Part shown: one piece after another, positions 31,601-40,709 of the stretch
Position numbering within the stretch: position 1 is the stretch's first letter
How the letters are laid out: each line of letters opens with the position of its first letter
Origin: Cafeteria roenbergensis
Taxonomy: Eukaryota > Sar > Bigyra > Bicosoecida > Cafeteriaceae
Assembly: GCA_008330645.1 (NCBI GenBank)
Contig: VLTN01000031.1
Span: 62,001-126,000 of the forward strand
Direction of reading: 5' to 3'
Length of the DNA: 64,000 bases
Translations under genes and position numbers: made by a program
Notes under the pieces: model-generated
The model's input: the letters and a program-made list of their open reading frames with translations, nothing else
Told to the model about the DNA's origin: nothing
Database searches by the model: none

Positions 31601-31759
31601 CTGCATCAGCTGGCGAGCGGATGCCGCCTCGGGGGGAGGCTTGCCGAGGCTGTCGCCCCCAAGCGCCCAGGCGGCGATGGTCAAGATGCCGCACATGACG
31701 AGCAGCCCCACCAGCAACATGCCCAGCAGCAGCAGCTGCCGTTCGTTCTGCTCAGCCAT
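28631..31759 (-). CDS. SLC35C2/TPT-type drug/metabolite-superfamily transporter with giant linkers
   Basis: A single exon of 1042 residues from ATG 31759. The first span is LLLLGMLLVGLLVMCGILTI. Next come WFSAAITLTLWNRWLLS and FAVQSGISWIIVRLTLG, then the family block SDVCLSNLAVSLVPVWLYTV followed by KSTSLCF. A span ending in ARWVTTERLLRQ matches the SLC35C2 RWxxTQxLL element. The C-terminal half has ISRASAITMTVAGHVKEALV, then LGETVGVAEAAG and ALVLLGTTAFGVLE, typical of triose-phosphate/nucleotide-sugar transporters. SLC35C2 is a Golgi or early-secretory protein linked to GDP-fucose supply; the substrate here cannot be deduced. Known relatives are about 350-400 residues. The excess is low-complexity sequence between spans, mainly a stretch of about 300 residues and a stretch of about 200. 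It shares a 192-base divergent promoter with the next gene. Confidence 0.82.
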   Translation of the reverse strand: MAEQNERQLLLLGMLLVGLLVMCGILTIAAWALGGDSLGKPPPEAASARQLMQWRAADMLRWIALWFSAAITLTLWNRWLLSELFQAPLVVTGVHFAVQSGISWIIVRLTLGRQFVPSSIAMALGCAARGSDQAPPARLPAAPSSPASGTTAPDVAGAVEGRPPAAPFAPATALSRPRAAGAAAGPATSSSPAAPAAPAASPAPPPAAAAQLLRSRPSFWALVSPIAVATASDVCLSNLAVSLVPVWLYTVGKSTSLCFTYAAAVALGLQRFRLRAAGLIAVVFVGVALAAVGGEKGPLAASRAPPAALEPAGAYGPPPEPGPTDPGDAPDAPTRGRRAASLACDVLAGCWPGQANPAATPTPDSPPDDDGQLTAPSGAESSLAANQDSNTGVSLLLQQSSAAVSQRRRLPPSRRAMDPAVFPRPLAAPPGAASAQREGEPLRSGGAGGRQLVLATAAAGPAGVDGPSSAGPALAGGGGGSGGGGMAASLSPVDAAEANAAGGRSPREAAATSPLEGLEGSARPPRALAASAVAVRGGVLVGGAAPIRSERSVADTAAAPDADDADGAGESLPDAAAAASTEGSVAGSALAVGAIAAVAAAAANAARWVTTERLLRQVSDAVADGEVGGGLQLGAAPLDRGAGGAGGGAAAEAAADDDDGSASTSTGGIVWAQRSGCAGDGGESAAAGASCADSEGAMAGAVVRSRAGTDAEFGAESSVGVVVASGSTGRGADGGGAHGRGADGGSGDDDCRSDDTSPTPHREPAPLRRDGSDSLGDFASLDDAESLDLESLSGRPNVAIPVSGGALANRDDDAVAERAGLIQRGSSQEGVAASSASPATKRRRRLDPLFVMAWTAPLCAVMTFVVALPVEGFAAAGSPAWDAVPTSVMAVVGTLAGALLAFVMIGAELQVISRASAITMTVAGHVKEALVIGLGAIVLGETVGVAEAAGIALVLLGTTAFGVLERGGGAHGGAGSGSGSGGDSGSAGAASAGAGTAGGGQRSPSLAQSPSAAAAAAAAKAEAMAVAAGARAAAHGHVDGAL

Positions 31760-31951
31760 GGCGGCCCCAGGCGCCGCGAAGAGTGCGGACCCTATGCGGG
31801 GCGCCGGTGCGGCGGGCGGGTGGCCCCACGCGGGCCAGGAGAGTGCCCGTGCGCGGTGCGGCAACAGCGACTTGGCCGACGGGCTGCAGAGCCAGTTGCA
31901 CCGCTCGGGGCGACTGCGCGCCCGCACGGGCACTGGCCGCCCCGCGCGCGC
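31760..31951. promoter_or_regulatory. short divergent promoter region (inferred)
   Basis: Only 192 bases separate the start codons of the transporter (minus) and the Pro/Ala-rich gene (plus), implying a compact bidirectional promoter. No motif recognised. Confidence 0.45.
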
Positions 31952-34900
31952 ATGGCGCGGCGGGACTATGGGCGGGCCTATTCGCCCCCACACAACTCCG
32001 CCCGCGCCGCCGGGGGCGGCGTCGGGAGCGGGCCGGGGTCGCCGCTCGCGACGGACTGGTTAACTGGAGCTCCGCTACCGGCGCCACCTCCGCCCCCCCG
32101 CACTGCCGAAAGCGAAGCGCGGCTGCTGGACGCCGTGTGCGCCAGCCTTCATGGTGCGGCGGCGCCTTCGGCGGCCCTTTCGGCGCACACGACGGCGGCG
32201 CCTGGCCAAACGGTCGCGTTTCTCATCGACCGCAAACTGCTGCCTCGAGGCGAGCGCCCCCCCCGGCCGCCCCGGCTCCCAACGGACCCCCACGGCGCCG
32301 CTGAAGCCCTCGTGGCGTCGGCTCTTTCCCCATCCTTGCCCCGGCTTGACACTGTGCGCGTGCCCCGCTGCTCCTTTGACGACATCCGCGCTGCGGCATT
32401 TGCCGCTGTTGCGCCCTTGCTTCCGTCCGGGCTCTCGCTGCCACCGCTGCACGTGCGGCTGCGTGCTCTGGACGCCCGCGGCCCAGCTCTGGAGTCTACC
32501 GTGCAAGTCTCTCGTCTAGCGAGCGCCTGGGAAGCAGCGCACCGACGGCACGACCAGCAGCAGCAGCGGCAGCCTCTGCAGTCTGGTGAGGAGGGCTGGG
32601 GACAGGCGCCTGCAACGGGCGGTGCGGCAACTGGCGCCGCTGCGGTTGCGGTCTCAGCGGAGGTGGAGGCCTCAGCGGAGGCCCCAGCGGAGGTGGAGGC
32701 CTCAGCGGAGGCGGAGGCGGATGCGGAGGCGCCAGCGGAGGTGGAGGCCTCAGCGGAGGCGGAGGCGCCAGGCTGGGGCGCCGGCGGCGAAACGGCCGAA
32801 CCCGGGCACAGCGGCGGCGACGGGGTGCCTGGCGGGAGCGGCGATGGTGCTGGCACGTCCGCTGCAGTCAGAGGCGATGGTCTCAGCGAGCGCGCCTGCG
32901 ATGCCGGAGCCAGCAGCGCTGGTGGCGACCACATGCATGGGGCGAGCGTCGATGCAGAGCCGCACGCACGGACCTCACCTGCCGACGGGCGAGCGAGCAA
33001 CGCCTCTGAGGCAGCGAATGCCACGAAGCGAGGGGCCCGGCAGGCCCCGGCCGCGCGTCAGCCAGTCCCGGCGCTGCCGATCGCTGTCTCAGCCTCAAGC
33101 TTCGCCATTGAGGCCATCCGCCTCCAGCGACGGGCCTGCGCAGCCGCTGGCTCGCCCGCGCTCGCGTCGCCTCCCGCCGCGGCCTCGCCGCGTATGGACA
33201 AGCATGGGCAGAGCCAGCAGCCCCACCCCGCAATCCGCGCCGACGCCGGCAGCGTCCGCAGCCGCGAAGGCCCCACCCGGGCTGCGCGTGTCAGCGGCGC
33301 GCAATCGGCGCCCGTGGCCGAACCACCGGCCCCAACGGGGTCGCGAGCAATGCTGCCAGCCCTGCCCGATGCGGCGGCTGTGAGGCGTGCCCAGCATTCT
33401 GCGGAGCTCACCGATCAACGCAGCGATCCTTCCAGCGCTCCTGGCAGGGCGAGCAAGGCCCCCCCCGTCGCCTGTGAACCGCTGCCGCGCGCCGATGCAC
33501 GTGCGGGCCACACCAGTTCGGCCGGCGCCGGTCCAACGCCTAACCTGGGTCACGCCGCATCGACGGCGGCCGTTCCAAGCGACCCAACGACAGCAGAGGC
33601 TACGGAAGCCGCACCCGGCGAGCGGCCGGCGGCGGCGGCTTCAGCGCCAGCACCGGCACCTGTGGCACCAGCAGCACCTGCAGCTTCAACACCCGATGTT
33701 TCCGCACCGCCTCCGACGCCGTGCAGGCCGTCTGGCAGAGCTCCCCCTCCGACGCTCACCGTGGTCCCGGAGTGCGACCGGCTCCCGGTGATGACCCCGG
33801 CACGGCCGCGCTCGTCTCAGACGCTGGACGAGGCACTCCAGCGCGAGCTCGCGCCGGACGACACGCAGGAGCCGGTGACCGCCGGCGTGCTGGACGGCGC
33901 ACCCGTGCCCGGCCATTGTGCGCGCATGTCCAGTGCTGATGTGCTGGTGACCGAGGTACCGGCTCTGCTGTCTCCGCCCCGACCGCAAGTTTCGCCGAAT
34001 GCGCCCGTGTCCGAGCAGGCTGATGCCCAAGTGACAGAGAGCGCTGGCCACGGGACTGACGTCACACCTGACCAGGGCGTTGCTGCCAGGCCCTCCGAGG
34101 CGCCTCCTCGTGATGTGAGGGCCGTCGACACCGTTCCAGGTCGGCACGTCTCCGCCCCTCCTCCACCTGCTGCTGCTGCGGCAGATTCGGCCCTGTTGGT
34201 CTGCCAAGTCGCTCCGGCAGGCAAGGCTCTGCTGAGCGCGCCTCCGGCGCCGTCAGCACCGATAGCAGAACCACCATCGCCAGCAGCAGCAGCAGCCCCT
34301 GCCGCTGCAGCGAGCTTGCAACGCAGCACCCCGCTCTCTCAGGCAGCCGCAGCAGCAGCAGCAGCGCCCGAGCCGGCAGCCGGTGCAGCAGCTTGCCGCT
34401 CCCCGCAAAGCGCACCGGCGCCCCCCCGCAGCCGGCCTCCCCGGCAGAGCAGCGAGCTCGCCCTGGAGCTCGCTGCTCTGCGGGCAGAGCGCGAGTCGGA
34501 GGGCGCGCTCTCGAGGCTGCGCGACAGGCAGGCGGCAGCAGCGACCGCAGGCACTGCCTCGCCGACGCAGCCGCCAGCTGGTGCGGCAGGCACCAGGCCA
34601 GCCTTGGGCCGGCCAGGCTCGATGCAAGGCAGCCCTCACCTGCGGCCGGAGCGACCATTCGTCGCCACCGCGTCTCTCACACAAGCCAACCGGCAAGCCG
34701 GCCACGGGCCCAGGACAACCCACCCTCCCCGGGACGCGACAGCCATCGCTGCAGCTGGGGCTTTGCCCGCAGCCGCAGCGGCGGCGGCTGGGCGAATCCC
34801 CGAGCCTGCAAGCAGCCGTCGCCGCTCCAGCGTGCAGAGCCTGCTGGCAGAGCTGCAGAGCCTCAGCGAGGAGCTCGACGCGGCCACGGACGCGTCGGTC

Positions 34901-35761
34901 GCACCGGCTCTGCCACTTCGATCGCCCACAAGCTCGCAGGGCTCTGCCAGCGTTGCGTTCTTCAGCCCAGCAGAGCCGGGAACGCCCAGGCGTCGACGCC
35001 GGCGCCAGCTTGACATCTCCGTGTCGCCGGCCCGGCCTGCCGCGAGCTCCACCGGTTCGGCCGGTTCCAGCGCCATGCAGCCGCTTTCGACGAGGGCCCT
35101 GGGGGCGCCAACGTCGCGAAAAGCCAGCCACGAGCGTGAGCAGCAGCAGCAGCAGCAGCAGCAGCAGGCACGGCTGCATCATGAACCCGTCATTGGGCGG
35201 TCGCCAGCGGGTCGGGCGGAACCGCCCGCTCCGCCTCGCCGACGAACCGCCAATCGGCCGCCTCCCATCCGGGTGGCAGTGCCGCAGGCGGGATCTCAGG
35301 CGCAGTTTCCACCCCACAGCACCAGCGACAGTCCGCAGGGGGGTGGCGTTGCAAGCAGTGCGCGCTCGCAAGCAGCAGCGAGCGTTCCCGACGCGGCGCT
35401 GTGCGCAGAGCCCCCCTGCCCAAGCCAGGGTGCTGCACCAGCCGTGGACTCGACATCAGGCGTTTCCCCCGCCTTGCCAGGCGGATCGGAGGCAGGGCAG
35501 GCTCCAGAAGTGCGCCAGGCGTCCGTTGCTGGAGCAGCCGGCGTCGCTCCAGAGAGCGTGCCAGCGGTCGTTGCTGTGGCCCCCGCGGTGCAGGCCGGGA
35601 GTGACGTCGCACCGCTGGCTGCCGGCGGCGGGCACAGCGGCGCGGCCAGTGGGGAAAGTCCCAAGCCGGCGAAGCGCGCGTCTCCGCCCCCCCCGAAACG
35701 GGCAGGCGGGGCGTCTCGCCGCAAGACGCGCCTGCCGCCGCCCCCGCCACCGCGCAAGTGA
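31952..35761 (+). CDS. large Ala/Pro/Ser-rich protein of unknown function
   Basis: An intronless frame of 1269 residues from ATG 31952. I do not recognise a domain. Roughly residues 50-190 look folded (QTVAFLIDRKLLPRG, FDDIRAAAFAAVAPLL, LHVRLRALDARGPALESTVQ) and end in a Gln-rich stretch. After that the protein is almost wholly disordered in composition. It includes an acidic Glu/Ala repeat (nt about 32660-32770, units of VEASAEA and AEAPAE), a short predicted coiled coil with SSELALELAALRAERESEG (nt about 34453-34509), another with VQSLLAELQSLSEELDAAT (nt about 34833-34889), a (CAG)n poly-Gln run near 35140-35170, and a basic proline-rich end (PPPPKRAGG, LPPPPPPRK). Such a layout suits a scaffold, but that is a guess. 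Confidence 0.6.
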   Translation: MARRDYGRAYSPPHNSARAAGGGVGSGPGSPLATDWLTGAPLPAPPPPPRTAESEARLLDAVCASLHGAAAPSAALSAHTTAAPGQTVAFLIDRKLLPRGERPPRPPRLPTDPHGAAEALVASALSPSLPRLDTVRVPRCSFDDIRAAAFAAVAPLLPSGLSLPPLHVRLRALDARGPALESTVQVSRLASAWEAAHRRHDQQQQRQPLQSGEEGWGQAPATGGAATGAAAVAVSAEVEASAEAPAEVEASAEAEADAEAPAEVEASAEAEAPGWGAGGETAEPGHSGGDGVPGGSGDGAGTSAAVRGDGLSERACDAGASSAGGDHMHGASVDAEPHARTSPADGRASNASEAANATKRGARQAPAARQPVPALPIAVSASSFAIEAIRLQRRACAAAGSPALASPPAAASPRMDKHGQSQQPHPAIRADAGSVRSREGPTRAARVSGAQSAPVAEPPAPTGSRAMLPALPDAAAVRRAQHSAELTDQRSDPSSAPGRASKAPPVACEPLPRADARAGHTSSAGAGPTPNLGHAASTAAVPSDPTTAEATEAAPGERPAAAASAPAPAPVAPAAPAASTPDVSAPPPTPCRPSGRAPPPTLTVVPECDRLPVMTPARPRSSQTLDEALQRELAPDDTQEPVTAGVLDGAPVPGHCARMSSADVLVTEVPALLSPPRPQVSPNAPVSEQADAQVTESAGHGTDVTPDQGVAARPSEAPPRDVRAVDTVPGRHVSAPPPPAAAAADSALLVCQVAPAGKALLSAPPAPSAPIAEPPSPAAAAAPAAAASLQRSTPLSQAAAAAAAAPEPAAGAAACRSPQSAPAPPRSRPPRQSSELALELAALRAERESEGALSRLRDRQAAAATAGTASPTQPPAGAAGTRPALGRPGSMQGSPHLRPERPFVATASLTQANRQAGHGPRTTHPPRDATAIAAAGALPAAAAAAAGRIPEPASSRRRSSVQSLLAELQSLSEELDAATDASVAPALPLRSPTSSQGSASVAFFSPAEPGTPRRRRRRQLDISVSPARPAASSTGSAGSSAMQPLSTRALGAPTSRKASHEREQQQQQQQQQARLHHEPVIGRSPAGRAEPPAPPRRRTANRPPPIRVAVPQAGSQAQFPPHSTSDSPQGGGVASSARSQAAASVPDAALCAEPPCPSQGAAPAVDSTSGVSPALPGGSEAGQAPEVRQASVAGAAGVAPESVPAVVAVAPAVQAGSDVAPLAAGGGHSGAASGESPKPAKRASPPPPKRAGGASRRKTRLPPPPPPRK

Positions 35762-36343
35762 GGCGTGCTGCCGAGCAGTGCAGCGCAACCACCAAGCGGG
35801 CTCCGTTTTCTCGGCGTCACAGCGGCGAATGAATGCAGAGAGCAAACGTTGGCGCTCAAGTGCATGCCGCCGTGATGCCGTCTCTGCTGCAATAATGTTC
35901 GCAGCACCACACGCTTGATTGGCCTTGAGTGAGCATTTCGGAAACTTTATACACGAGTCAAGCAGTGGTGCGGGCCGCTCCGCTCGCAGGGCTGCGCTTG
36001 CACCTGCGCGCGCGCGCGCCCTGGACGCCCATCTGCAGGCCGCGCGGCGCTGGGACCGCGGCCCTTGCACGCGGGATCGCCGCGCTCGCCTCCCGCCGCA
36101 GCCGGCGCGGTGAGCGGCGGGCTGCACGGGTTGAAGCAGAGCTCGAATCCTGCATTTGCTTGCGGTTGCTGTCTCGCGAACGGCACTGCAAACACTCCAG
36201 CCGGCGCACACCAGGGCCGGGATCCCCGGGCCCGGGCCTCGCTTGTTCCCCCCCCGCCGCATCGCGCGCGGTGTGCAGCTCGCCGGCCTCCGCGAGGGCG
36301 ACCCGAGCGGCCGGCAGCCGCGCCCCCGACGGTGCCGGAAGCC
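35762..36343. other. upstream region of F-box-like gene copy A
   Basis: About 580 bases without a supported gene. From about 35961 it matches the region upstream of copy B from about 49600, so the duplication includes the putative promoter. Confidence 0.55.
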
Positions 36344-38970
36344 ATGCCGAGCCGCAGCACGAGCCGGGCCCTCGCTGCCAGCGCGGGCGCTCCAGGCGCG
36401 TCGTTTCTGAGGGTGTGGGGGTGCCGGTCCGACCGCCGGCGCATCCTGTCGTTTCTGGGCCCCGATGGCGCCGTGCTGGCTCGGGTGAACCGCCGGTTGG
36501 GGGCCGACCTGGAGTCGAGTGGGTTCTGGCGCGAGCGGTTCTTGGACACCTTCTTCAGCCCCGCCGAGGCGGCTGTGGTGCGTGCGGAGCTGGAGGAGTG
36601 CGAGGCGGACGCCGTCGACGAGCGCGACCGTGCTGGGGTCCCGGCAGGTGGTGTGGCTGCGGCGGGGGCTGCGTCGGCGGGAGGCGCCGCGATGGCAGCG
36701 ACCAGCCGGCGGGGCCAGGCGCTTGCGCGTTTGCGTCGCGGTCCCGGGGGGCGCGCTGCTCTAGGCCCGGGCGGTGCCATGCCGCCCGCTATGCTGGTGG
36801 AGCTGAGTGCGTGGGAGGCTTGTGGGGAGGCGGCCGCAGGCGAGCCACCGCCACGGCGGGATGTGTCTGGACTTTTCCGGGCTGCGCTGTCGTGGGTCGT
36901 CCGGCTTTGGCGCGATGCACTCGACGATAGGGCAGCCGCTTTCGACCGCCTGGTGGAGGCAGCCCGAGTGCTGGCTCCGGCCCTCCCAGCGGTGCTGAGG
37001 GAGCCAGCCTGGAAGCTGGGTCTGCAGGACGACGACAGGGCGTTGCTCGCGGAGGTCGTGGAGGAGCTGGCGGGCTATCCAGACGCTGCAAGCGCTCGTG
37101 GGGTGGTGGACCGACGCGCCAGAGCAATGCTGCATGTCGTTGCTCAAGCACATCGAGCCATGTGGGCAGGCTGCCCTGGCGCTTGGGGGATCGCCGCAGC
37201 TTGGTGCCGGGTGCTCGAGCCAGTGTGGCCAGCGGTCCAGGCGGTGCGTGAGCGCCAAGGCCGAGGTCGTCTGGGGGTGTTGCCCGACCCGGGAGCGCTT
37301 GAGGCGGTGCTTGCACGATTTGTCGCTGCCGATGACGGCCCGTTGGAGCGGGCGACGGCGTGGCTTGCGGATGCGCCGTCTTGGACCCAGGAGGAGGGGC
37401 GATGCGGATTGCACGCAGCCGTGCAGATGGCGGCTGATGAGGTGGTGATGGGCGTCCTACCGCTGATCAGGCAGCCGCGGCTGTTCGACTCGAGCTACAT
37501 TGGCGCCTCGTCGGCGCGGGAACGCGACGCCGCGCTCAAGGCGTGCTTCCGGGAGCTCAGCGGCGACCGCCGTGTGCGTCGCGGACCGGTGAGCGGGTAT
37601 GGGACGGCGGGCATCGCATATGCAGCCTATCGGGCGCTGGACGACCGGCCCAACCCGTACCGGTTGCTGGGCGCAGCTCTGGGCGCGGCAGTGCGGCGAC
37701 AGCAGTCAGACCTCAAAGTAGCAGGTGAGCTCAGCCGCTCGATGCCGCCGGCTCGGCGTATTGTGTGGTCGAAGCGAGCGTGCATCGTCATGTTCGTGGC
37801 CATGGTGCTCTTGACCGCGGCTCAGTGGAGTGTCCTCTGGAAATGGCGAGCTGCGTGTGCGCTGCGCGTGTCGGAGGCCTTCCCGGCCGGCTCCGACCCA
37901 GCCATGGCGGCCGCGTGGCTATGCCCGCTGGGTCTGGCCTCCGATGCAGAGGAGAAGGCACTCGGCTTCAGCTGCGACCTGCTGCTGCCGACCACGCCCC
38001 CGTCGCTGGCCGGCAACGCATCGAGCTTCGCCGTCAACGCCGCTGCTTTGAGCTATGCCGTGTGCGGACGATTCGCTTCGATCAGGTCGCGGCCCGAGGT
38101 GGAGGCGGCATTCCGAAGCGACTACGGCTGGATGCTGTTGCTTGCGTTCATCGTGGCGTTGTTGCATGTCGTGGCCTTCACAGCATGGGCGTGGGCGGCA
38201 TTGTCGGCGCGGTGCACGGGGCGGCCGAGTCTGTGCTCGCTTCGGCTGCTGTTGTTGCTCCAAGACACGCTGCTGCCGCCCTTGGTGCCGCTGCCGGCCA
38301 GCTTGCGCCTCGTGGTGGGGCGATCGTGGCACGTGCTGCATGCGCTGACGTGGACCTTCGTGTCGCCGGCGCTCGCGGTGGGCCTGGCGCAGGGCCAGTC
38401 CTACGACGACCACGGCGTGTGCTCGGCTCTGGCCGCGGCGGTGGCCGTTGTGAGCGCAGGCATGGCCGTGTACGTGATGCCGTGGGGGAGAGTGCCCGGG
38501 TGTCGGCGCGGCGTGGCGAAGCGGGATGGAGCGAACAACAAAAACGATGTGCTTGCCGCTGTCGTGGTTGCATCGCTCATCGCCGAGTCGGCGTGCTTCG
38601 CGTGCTGGTCGGGGCAGTTGTTGGAGTGCTGGGGGTGTGGCGCGGGCGCCTCGCGACGCCACGCTCCTGCGTGAGGTGTCGTGCGACTCCGGGTGGTGGG
38701 TTGGTCTGCAGTGCTGGTTGATCCTGTGGGTTCTGGTTCCGGCGCTGTGGCTGGACACTTGGTTTGTGGTGCAGTGGCTTCGCGACTCCTTGCAAACCGG
38801 CGGACACGCTTTGGCCTTTGTCGTGCCGGCGATGTCTCCTCTGGGTTCAGCGGTTGGGCTGGTGCTCATCAGTGAGCCGCCGGTCGGCCTCGATGGCGGC
38901 AGTCTCGGTTTCCAAGCTGTTGACGCCATCACCATTCTGCTGATTGCGACCCTTGCTGCTACTCAGCTGA
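36344..38970 (+). pseudogene. F-box-like multi-span membrane protein, copy A (disrupted host gene)
   Basis: ATG 36344 begins MPSRSTSRALAA, as in copy B. An F-box-like segment follows (RILSFLGPDGAVLARVNRRL, then FWRERFL), a helical middle, and several membrane spans, closely similar to copy B to nt about 38635. There a 14-base stretch present in B is missing from A, shifting the frame; the first frame then stops at 38674. Sequence homologous to B continues in the other frame to the element junction at 38970. The last 40 or so codons lie beyond the element at 47346-47482. Copy A therefore carries two independent lesions and is probably non-functional, unless a shortened 776-residue product is used. 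Which lesion came first cannot be told. Confidence 0.8.
38964..38970. repeat. left flanking CAGCTGA (candidate target-site duplication)
   Basis: CAGCTGA abuts the left terminal inverted repeat and recurs at 47346-47352 next to the right one. The uninterrupted copy B has TTCAGCTTGAC at the matching point. The duplicated unit may be 5 (GCTGA), 6 or 7 bases, since the repeat end and the target blend. Confidence 0.65.
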
Positions 38971-39035
38971 TGTTATAGTTTAGTATATTGCTGTGATATT
39001 CAGCGCCGGGGAAATGTGTGTGGCTAGTACTATAC
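38971..39035 (+). repeat. left terminal inverted repeat
   Basis: About 65 bases that match the reverse complement of 47282-47345 with a few differences, sharing TATTGCTGTGATATTCAGCG and GTGTGTGGCTAGTACTATAC. It contains the first of four copies of a 29-base terminal motif (38986-39014). Confidence 0.88.
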
Positions 39036-39100
39036 TGGAAATGATCGAAATCTAGGGCTGCTGTACAACTTGGTTCGCATCGAAACGCTACCGCTAAACC

Positions 39101-39973
39101 TTGCGAGCGCATGTGGCTCTGCTTTCTACGGCAGAGCTGCACCTCGCCGATCATCAATCGTTTTGCGCCCTCCGAGAAGCGAGCGCACCCGGTGCTCAAG
39201 CCCACGTGGGCTTCCCGGGCGACCGTGGACCCCGCGGTGGCCGCGGCCACAGCGCCGTGTCCCGGGCTGGGTCCCTGCTTACCCGCCAGTCCCCGGGCTC
39301 TCGCAGCGACCTGACGCCGCGAGCGCAGGCCAGAGTCCTCAAACGCAGGCCCTTTCTCGTCGTGGAACTCCAAGTCTTCGAGAAGATGTCCAAATCGTGG
39401 GAGCGCCTCCTCTTCGATACCGACCCCTCTTCCCCACAGTACAATCCCACAGCCATGGGAGCCGCAGCCGCCATCGAGAGGCTCATGGCCGAGCGCCGGT
39501 CCCCCTCCGAGCCTCACTGGCGAAAGCGGGATGGCACGCACGTCGTTCCTTCCGATCTGGTGGCCGCCCTCCAGGCGGCCAACCCTCACCTGCGCATGTG
39601 CCGCAGTACTCCGCACAGCTTCCGAATCTCGGCTGCTAGCTGGCTTGTGAACCAAGCCCGCGTCAGCCGGGAGCGTGTCGCGGCCCTTGGCCGCTGGCAC
39701 GACCCGAAATCTCTTGACACCTACATCCGAGTGAACACCGTCGTCCCGGAATTCACCCGACTGGATCGCTCTGCGATGCCCTGGTCTATGGAATGGGATG
39801 GCTCGGAGGGCGACCCTGGCGGTCCCCGCCGAGCCGAATCTTTTGCCACTAGGTCAGCATCGGCGATTCTCGCCTCCACTCTGCCAACCAGAAACAAGAC
39901 AGCAACACACACTTTGCCCCCCGGTGAATATCACAGCAATAAAGACAGCAAGCCTAAGGAGGCTGAATATTGA
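39101..39973 (+). pseudogene. tyrosine recombinase, C-terminal part (element fossil)
   Basis: The readable part carries the catalytic end of a eukaryotic tyrosine recombinase. PHSFRISAASWL (about nt 39615-39650) supplies the HxxR motif, and LGRWHDPKSLDTYIR (about 39688-39732) supplies the second His/Trp position and the nucleophile Tyr. This family (HSFRIGAAT and LGRW types) occurs in DIRS and Crypton-like elements and performs site-specific strand exchange. The expected N-terminal half is not evident, so the gene looks partial and broken. It is present only at the left end of the element; the right end lacks the equivalent segment of about 0.87 kb. Confidence 0.72.
39913..39941 (-). repeat. 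terminal motif, inner left copy
   Basis: The second of four copies of the 29-base motif (TATTGCTGTGATATTCA followed by a G/C block and AAA, read on the minus strand). With the copy at 38986-39014 it brackets the recombinase segment as inverted ends. Confidence 0.85.
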
Positions 39974-40268
39974 GCTGAACGAATGACAATACATCCAGTC
40001 AAAGGGATTCCACATCCCGCGACAAGAACAGGCGGTGACGATGCGGACCAGACAGAGGAGGGCGCCCTCTTCGCTGCAGAGCGGGGGAAAGCTCTGCCCA
40101 ACGAGCGCGCGCGCAATCAGCACACCGGACGCAGGAACTCTCCCGTCCGCAGCGGGAAACTCAGCGGCACGGCACTCGCCTGCCCTGATCAGTTATCCCA
40201 CAGGGAATCAGCGACTCCGCATTCCCGCCGCGTTTGTGTGACGCGCGCTTAAGCTTTTGTTTCTACAC

Positions 40269-40709
40269 ATGGCAGCGGCAGCCCGAGCGAATGATGCGAC
40301 GGGTCCCGACGTGGACTCGGACACGTGGATGGCGTTCCGAAGCGCGGTCCCGGGCCTCCCGACCTCTTGGGCCACGTTTGCGGAACAGGCTTTATACATT
40401 GACCTCTATCCGCGTATGTCGGGGGAGACGGCGTGTGGCAGACGGGGCTCGATTAGAGCCCCACAGCACGGCGAGCAGAGCCGAAGCGGCTCTGCCCGAG
40501 GGCTGGGAGGGTGGGAGAAACGATCACTCAACGGCACACGGAGCGCGTTGGGGCCGATGCTGGGTGCGTACCCGAGCAAGGTGGCCCGGTCGGCGGCTCG
40601 CGGGCCGGCGGAAGCTGGCAGAGCGCGTCCCACGATGTATGGGTGCGGGCAAATATGTACACGTCAAGGTCAAACTACCGACCCTACGGTCAAATCCATT
40701 TCTCTATAG
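40269..40709 (+). CDS. small arm protein 1 (146 residues, uncertain)
   Basis: ATG 40269 opens a frame whose first 55 residues look protein-like (DVDSDTWMAFRSAVPGLPTS, ALYIDLYPRMSGET). The remainder is Arg/Gly-rich and crosses two short DNA hairpins at about 40443-40500, so the true 3' end may differ. An identical mirror copy lies at 46477-46917. No family recognised. Confidence 0.3.
   Translation: MAAAARANDATGPDVDSDTWMAFRSAVPGLPTSWATFAEQALYIDLYPRMSGETACGRRGSIRAPQHGEQSRSGSARGLGGWEKRSLNGTRSALGPMLGAYPSKVARSAARGPAEAGRARPTMYGCGQICTRQGQTTDPTVKSISL

Noticed and set aside
40440-40500. A tRNA or structured RNA at the two short hairpins in the arm
   Set aside because: Two simple hairpins (GGGGCTC/GAGCCCC and GCAGAGCC/GGCTCTGC) are present, but no cloverleaf, T-loop or anticodon arm can be drawn.
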